Shown one piece after another: positions 59,439-64,000 of a stretch of DNA of 64,000 bases. Numbering within the stretch: position 1 is the stretch's first letter; each line of letters opens with the position of its first letter. The notes under the pieces are model-generated. The model worked only from the letters and a program-made list of their open reading frames with translations, was not told where the DNA came from and did not search any database. The stretch spans positions 372,001-436,000 of the forward strand of contig JAWKLK010000001.1 of assembly GCA_041392785.1 (NCBI GenBank), written 5' to 3'. This DNA comes from OLB9 sp041392785. GTDB taxonomy: Bacteria > Bacteroidota > Bacteroidia > Chitinophagales > Saprospiraceae. Position numbers and translations under genes: made by a program.

Positions 59439-59952
59439 TTAAACTTTGTTTTATTTTATCTAGTAATAGAATATTTGTTTGCTCAAAACATTACCTAAAA
59501 GTAATACCATGATATAGCTTCGCCACACCTTTGGCAAAAAGCGGCACAAAGGTATGATATTTAATGCATATCATAGGTGGAATTCACATAAAATTTTGCA
59601 AAGTACTTGTATATTGTCATCCTAGGCGTTGTATATGTAAATTCGAAAAATTAAGTTAATGAGTTCTAGTCTATCTTGCTTATTTCAATCTAAAAGATTA
59701 TTTTCGCATTATAATGTATAATTTTTTTTGGAAAGTTGCAGTTCTTAAAAAATAAACCTTAACAAATGATTGTTCTAAATTAGTCCTATCTCATCCACTT
59801 TTAAACATCCACAATATGGAATATCTCATGTTTTTTTCTTTTTTTCAAATTTTTTGGAATTTTACAAAAGCACACGATACTGATGTTTATTTTGGATTTG
59901 AGATGTGGCTGTAATAGACTTAATATCCCACTTTCATTAATTAAAATATTAT
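59439..59952. other. divergent intergenic region of about 510 nt
   Basis: It holds the PpiD promoter (59547-59554) and an inverted repeat around it near 59527-59553. The remainder, about 59600-59952, is A+T-rich leader of the barrel gene at 59953 with T-runs (59830-59860) but no TAnnTTTG element, ORF or clear RNA structure. Confidence 0.5.
59527..59554 (-). promoter_or_regulatory. Bacteroidota-type -7 element with overlapping inverted repeat
   Basis: TACCTTTG on the minus strand (59547-59554), about 110 nt before the PpiD start. ACCTTTG (59527-59533) and CAAAGGT (59547-59553) form a perfect 7-bp inverted repeat with a 13-nt spacer, a possible operator covering the promoter. Confidence 0.45.
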
Positions 59953-62778
59953 ATGAAAAATTTTACAATAATTTGTTTTCTCTTAATGTCATACATAACC
60001 ACATCGGGCCAAAAGTATGATATTAAAGGTGCATTAATAGATACCTTACAAAATCCTTTGGTAGCTGCTACTGTCATGTTGATGGATCATGATTCTATTT
60101 TGATCGACTACACCCAGACAGATTTACAAGGAAATTTTATATTCAAGGGTGTAACTGAAAAAAGCTGTTTAATCAAGACCACTTACCTCGGATATTTCCC
60201 TCTCACTTTGCATGTGGCTTACTCTGATAATAATAAAATAGATATGGGTAATCTAGTGATGCAGGAAATCGCAAAAGAACTCATGGAGATAGTGATAAAA
60301 GAAGCTAGAGCGCCATTGAGAATGCGTGGTGATACCGTAGAGTACGATGCCAGCCAATTCAAAGTCCCGCAAGGCTCATCACTAGAAGATCTCTTAAGAA
60401 GATTGCCTGGCATTGAGGTAAGTCAGGATGGGGCTTTACAATCAGATGGCAAAAATGTCAGCAAACTCACCGTAGATGGAAAAACATTTTTTAGTGAAGA
60501 CCCAAAGTTTGCCATTAAAAATTTACCTGCTGATGGTGTCTCTAAAGTACAGGTTTTTGATAAAAAAGATGAAGAGGCCCTCCTGACTGGAAAATCCAAT
60601 GCTAGTCAAGAAAAGACCATGAATATCGAACTGAAAGAAGAATTTAAAAAAGGTGGTTTTGGAAAAGTAACTGTAGGGGGTGGTTCAGAAGGTAGAGGTG
60701 AGCTCAAGGGAAATTACAATAAATTTGACACAAAAAATCAACTATCCTTAATAGGAGTTGCAAACAATACAGGGAGAAACGGCCTTTCATGGGATGACTA
60801 CCAAGATTTTATGGGTTCCAATTCATGGGATGACAACGGGGATTATGACTATGGCTTCGGAAATGAATACAATAGATCCTTTGGCGGAGGCGGCACAGAC
60901 TTAGAGAGTAAAGTATCCTCTGCTTTTTTCACTGGTAATGATGGCGGTTTTCCCACAAATATCCTTGGGGGTGTAAACTATAATCATGACCATAAAAAAA
61001 ACAAGTTTGCAGGGCGTTATTTCTATCAAAACATGGGCAATGATAAGACAACATTGACTGATTCGAGGTCTTTTTTGACAGGATATTATCTAGATGATAA
61101 CCGCACAGATACACAAGACAAAACCAATATCAATCACCGAATAGAAACCCAATATCAGCACGACATAGATAGTTTTCTGACCACCATCGTTACCGCTGAT
61201 TTAGCCATAGTAAACTCCAATACAGTACAAAACGGAGATGTAAGCATCAGCAAAAATGGCCAGAATGTCACAAGTACCAGCAATTACGACAATCAGTCAG
61301 ACCTTAAGGGCAAATTACTAAACACATCATTATTATTGAGAAAAAAGTTTAGGAAGGCCGGTAGATCCATTGGTGTCAACGCTATTTATCTAAAGACTGA
61401 TATTACCGAAGATCAAAAAAGATTTTCTGACAATACATACCTTAATACAGTCAGCAGCCTAGACAGTACACAAATATTAAGGCAATTTAATGATGATGTT
61501 TTGGATAAAAATGTCATCAAATTCAACGCGCTAGTGAGTGAACCACTGAACAAGAAACTTTTCATTAAAGTATTTTACAATAATAAAACCAGAAATGAAG
61601 ATGGAACAAGGACAGTGACAGACCAAGATCAGCTCTATAATACTCTAATTCAAAATGATATACTCAGTAGAAACTATAGTAACACCATAGTGACTCATCG
61701 CACAGGATCTACTCTGACATTGTCCCACAAAGGTATAAGCTTGACAGGAGGACTTGCGTATTTAACTATTGATCTTAATGGCAAATTTCAATCACCCGAT
61801 ACTCTGCTATATAAAGGTTCCGTCGACTACAATTTCTACAAATGGACGACATTTGCTGAATTAAATGGCAATCTTTCGCGCAATACTTGGTTTAGTTTGG
61901 ATTATAACACTAGTGTATCAGAACCAAATATCGAAAATCTTTTGCCAATCGTCGATTACTCAAATCCCTTATATATTAAAGAAGGTAATCCAGACTTACG
62001 ACCTACAATAACCCAAAATAGCGGACTATGGATAAGTCATTCTTGGCCTGCTGATGCTATCAGGATAAGCGCCTATGCTAGTTATCATTACTTTGATGAT
62101 CAAATCATACAACAACTTATCGTTGATGACAACCTTGTTACTAAAGCCAAACCTATAAACTATTCGGGCGGAAACCGAATTTGGAGTGGCTTCAACTTTA
62201 CCTTTCCTATAAGAAGAAATAAAATTAAAATGTCAACAAACATTTGGCTCTCCTTCAATAAAAGCTTTGCATATGTAAACAATCTACTCAATAACACTAA
62301 GACGATCCAATGGTCTCCAAGGGTTGGTTTTGATATCACTCCATCGAAAAAAACAGCAATTTACTTGAATGCTTCATTTAGTTTTTCGAATACTCAATAT
62401 GATATCAATACAACTCAAAACCAAGAGATTATCAACCAAAATTACGAAGTAACATTTAATACCAACTTTGTAAAAGGGTGGTTTTGGAATTCAAATTTAC
62501 GATATTCGATCTATCAAAACGACAGATTTGGAATAGCACAAAATATCCCTATCATCAACTTGTCAATCTACAGACAATTTCTCAAGGGTAACAAAGGTGA
62601 ATTGCGGCTCTCACTATACGATGCACTTAATAAAAACATCTTAATAAACCAATCAACATCACCATCGCGAGTATTTGACGCACGCACACCATCGTTAGCC
62701 CAATACTTTATGCTATCCTTTTCGTATAATATCAAAGGAATGAGCACAGATGTAGATAGTAAGAGTAATTTTTGGTAA
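59953..62778 (+). CDS. TonB-receptor-like outer-membrane beta-barrel protein
   Basis: Outer-membrane protein of 941 aa. Signal peptide, carboxypeptidase-regulatory-like domain (about 22-105, YDIKGALIDTLQNPLVAATVML over about 22-43), plug-like domain (about 125-225: LRMRGDTVEYDASQFKVP, LRRLPGIEVSQDG, LTVDGKTFFSEDPKFAIKNLPA over about 170-192) and a barrel of the OMP_b-brl_3 type with many Asn/Asp turns. It belongs to the barrel group usually found beside GLPGLI proteins, and a GLPGLI gene follows after 26 nt. Ligand unknown. No SusD, no STN domain, so direct signalling to the FecR protein is not evident. Confidence 0.87.
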   Translation: MKNFTIICFLLMSYITTSGQKYDIKGALIDTLQNPLVAATVMLMDHDSILIDYTQTDLQGNFIFKGVTEKSCLIKTTYLGYFPLTLHVAYSDNNKIDMGNLVMQEIAKELMEIVIKEARAPLRMRGDTVEYDASQFKVPQGSSLEDLLRRLPGIEVSQDGALQSDGKNVSKLTVDGKTFFSEDPKFAIKNLPADGVSKVQVFDKKDEEALLTGKSNASQEKTMNIELKEEFKKGGFGKVTVGGGSEGRGELKGNYNKFDTKNQLSLIGVANNTGRNGLSWDDYQDFMGSNSWDDNGDYDYGFGNEYNRSFGGGGTDLESKVSSAFFTGNDGGFPTNILGGVNYNHDHKKNKFAGRYFYQNMGNDKTTLTDSRSFLTGYYLDDNRTDTQDKTNINHRIETQYQHDIDSFLTTIVTADLAIVNSNTVQNGDVSISKNGQNVTSTSNYDNQSDLKGKLLNTSLLLRKKFRKAGRSIGVNAIYLKTDITEDQKRFSDNTYLNTVSSLDSTQILRQFNDDVLDKNVIKFNALVSEPLNKKLFIKVFYNNKTRNEDGTRTVTDQDQLYNTLIQNDILSRNYSNTIVTHRTGSTLTLSHKGISLTGGLAYLTIDLNGKFQSPDTLLYKGSVDYNFYKWTTFAELNGNLSRNTWFSLDYNTSVSEPNIENLLPIVDYSNPLYIKEGNPDLRPTITQNSGLWISHSWPADAIRISAYASYHYFDDQIIQQLIVDDNLVTKAKPINYSGGNRIWSGFNFTFPIRRNKIKMSTNIWLSFNKSFAYVNNLLNNTKTIQWSPRVGFDITPSKKTAIYLNASFSFSNTQYDINTTQNQEIINQNYEVTFNTNFVKGWFWNSNLRYSIYQNDRFGIAQNIPIINLSIYRQFLKGNKGELRLSLYDALNKNILINQSTSPSRVFDARTPSLAQYFMLSFSYNIKGMSTDVDSKSNFW

Positions 62779-62804
62779 GAGTATAAACATCATAAAATTT
62801 CATC

Positions 62805-63554
62805 ATGAAAAGTGTATTGATTATTTTTTTGACGCTGACCATTTGTTTTGAACTGGCTTCACAAGAAGGAACCATTACTTTCAATAGAAAATACCATTGG
62901 GTCAATATCGCATCTAAATTGCCTTACTTGTCTCAGGAAGAAAAAGATAGAGTAATAATGGTTTGGGGAAATGATGAAAATGAAAATAAAGGCGATGATT
63001 TCGAACTGACTTATAATGGATCTGGCAGCACATATATCAAGAAAGAAAAAGAAGAAAACCTTGGGGATAGGTGGGCAGATGATGAGGATGAGGATATTTT
63101 TATCCGCTATTTTGACACCAAATCGACAAAAGATATCAGAATACTACTGGGAAAGAAATTTGTAATAGAAGATGACATACCAAAATACAAATGGAAAATG
63201 CTCAACGAATTAAAAGATATTGCTGGATATGTCTGTATGAAAGCCGAAACCAAAGACACAGTCAACAATGTCGTTATTACTGCTTGGTATACTGACAAAA
63301 TTGCCGTCAGAAGCGGACCTGAAGGGTTTTCAGGATTACCAGGTATGATTTTAGCCCTTGATTTTAATATTGATGACATCAATATTGTTGCTACGAAAAT
63401 AAATTTAGCACCAGAGACACCGATTATTCTCCCCATTCCAAAAAAGATAAAAGGAAAACCAATAACCTATCAGGAATTTAATGCGCGTAAGAAGAAGCAC
63501 ATCTTGTTAAGCATTGAGGGCAATAGAAACCCTTATTGGGATATGCGGTATTGA
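62805..63554 (+). CDS. GLPGLI family protein
   Basis: Exported protein of 249 aa with a signal peptide (VLIIFLTLTICFELASQ). The family's name motif appears as GFSGLPGMILALDF near residue 183, and WYTDKIAVRSGPEGF precedes it. The middle part is acidic (EDEDED run near residue 90). GLPGLI proteins are confined largely to Bacteroidota, have a beta-sandwich fold and unknown function, and often sit next to TonB-receptor-like barrels as here (26-nt gap). Periplasmic or outer-membrane partner of the upstream barrel is likely. Confidence 0.92.
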   Translation: MKSVLIIFLTLTICFELASQEGTITFNRKYHWVNIASKLPYLSQEEKDRVIMVWGNDENENKGDDFELTYNGSGSTYIKKEKEENLGDRWADDEDEDIFIRYFDTKSTKDIRILLGKKFVIEDDIPKYKWKMLNELKDIAGYVCMKAETKDTVNNVVITAWYTDKIAVRSGPEGFSGLPGMILALDFNIDDINIVATKINLAPETPIILPIPKKIKGKPITYQEFNARKKKHILLSIEGNRNPYWDMRY

Positions 63555-63778
63555 TGTAAATGTGCGAAACTCATTTATCCATTACTCAACTTATTTGCCC
63601 CTTTGTGTTCAAACCTGTATATTGCCACAGTGAAATTTTCAAAGAACATTCATTGAAATTGTTAGTTGGTACGTTAATCTTACTTTTGAAAAAACTGTGT
63701 CAATTATGTGAAACGAAATATGTTTAGACGATTGACAAGAATTGACTAAAATTGTAATGAAAATTGCTACAAAATATC

Positions 63779-64000
63779 TCATATTATTTTGAAGTAAATA
63801 TTGATATAATAAAGTCCAGTAACAATAAAAGTAATTCCAGCAACTATACGCATTACTTTTTCTACTTGCGTAATGGCTTTAAAATATTTACCTAATTTTT
63901 CTAAACTAAATGCGATTACAAAAGCAAATAATATAACAGGAAAACCTGTACCCATTGAGAAAACAATAGGTACTAATAAACCTGTTTTTATGGTAATTGG
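63779..64000 (-). CDS. CcdA/DsbD-like membrane transporter, 3' end (cut by window edge)
   Basis: The last 73 codons of a minus-strand gene that continues past the window. The translation has LLVPIVFSMGTGFPVILFAF, a helix with the Gly-Thr-Gly-x-Pro motif of the CcdA/DsbD family, then a loop and a final helix, RIVAGITFIVTGLYYINIYF. Members carry electrons or small substrates across the inner membrane; a related group in Bacteroidota is annotated as an ArsG-like efflux permease. Which one cannot be told without the upstream part. The 224 nt before the preceding GLPGLI gene hold nothing I can name. Confidence 0.75.
   Translation of the reverse strand, partial: PITIKTGLLVPIVFSMGTGFPVILFAFVIAFSLEKLGKYFKAITQVEKVMRIVAGITFIVTGLYYINIYFKII

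Noticed and set aside
1..64000. CRISPR arrays, insertion sequences, prophage, integrase/attachment sites, toxin-antitoxin or defence genes
   Set aside because: Looked for regularly spaced repeats, transposase motifs, inverted terminal repeats and defence-type domains; found none. The single tRNA has no integrase next to it.

Overview
The window is A+T-rich and reads as a chromosomal segment of a Bacteroidota bacterium, most likely near the Saprospiria/Chitinophagia (lineage is inference). Supporting markers are a secreted protein with a type IX secretion (T9SS) C-terminal sorting domain, a GLPGLI-family protein, a DUF5916 protein, a BatD protein, a RemB/Wzi-like barrel, beta-barrel proteins with carboxypeptidase-regulatory-like domains, a LytTR/propeller-kinase pair, a sigma/FecR pair, and about twenty copies of the Bacteroidota promoter element TAnnTTTG just upstream of genes. 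The best of these promoters (gcvT, tRNA-Val, the first GT-C gene, the peptidoglycan-binding gene) also have TTTG 18-20 nt further upstream.

Layout. 1-3.5 kb: 3' part of a phosphohexomutase, a NudK-like Nudix hydrolase, RluF and a secreted LysM glucosaminidase. 3.8-19.1 kb: a sugar-transfer region with two polyprenyl-phosphate-sugar-synthase-like GT2 enzymes, four large multi-spanning proteins of GT-C type (one TMTC-like with TPRs), a GT4, a small membrane peptide, a DUF6580 protein, a GCS2-CBS fusion, threonine synthase and type III pantothenate kinase. 19.1-25.9 kb: a TPR/propeller/SPOR envelope protein, a RemB/Wzi-like barrel, tRNA-Val, gcvT, and a divergent pair of Hsp20 genes with a sigma-54-like promoter and spaced upstream sites. 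26-30.2 kb: a co-directional set of T9SS cargo (DNRLRE domain), a 50-codon ORF, an FkbM methyltransferase and a GT4. 30.5-35.7 kb: LytTR regulator and propeller histidine kinase, CPBP protease, peptidoglycan-binding protein. 35.9-40.2 kb: BatD and an outer-membrane receptor-like protein. 40.2-44.9 kb: a probable operon thrS - PAP2-like - dapD - dacB. 45.3-54.6 kb: murA, def, DUF5916 protein with ruvX, an orphan kinase followed by an outer-membrane barrel, and ahcY. 54.7-59.4 kb: FecR-like anti-sigma, ECF sigma, a muconolactone-isomerase-like protein, a lipoprotein and a PpiD/SurA-type foldase. 59.9-64 kb: a second receptor-like barrel with a GLPGLI protein, and the 3' end of a CcdA/DsbD-like membrane transporter.

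The genes mostly concern the cell envelope: sugar-lipid donor synthesis and membrane glycosyl transfer, peptidoglycan precursors and turnover (murA, dapD, dacB, glucosaminidase), outer-membrane barrels and their folding (PpiD), and surface secretion (T9SS). I saw no CRISPR array, insertion sequence, phage genes, toxin-antitoxin pair or defence island. No wholly new system is proven. The observations I would follow first are the Hsp20 control region, the GCS2-CBS fusion, the GT2/GT-C cluster with its TMTC-like member, the T9SS cargo operon, and the FecR protein with a TonB-like linker next to a sigma factor but no receptor gene.
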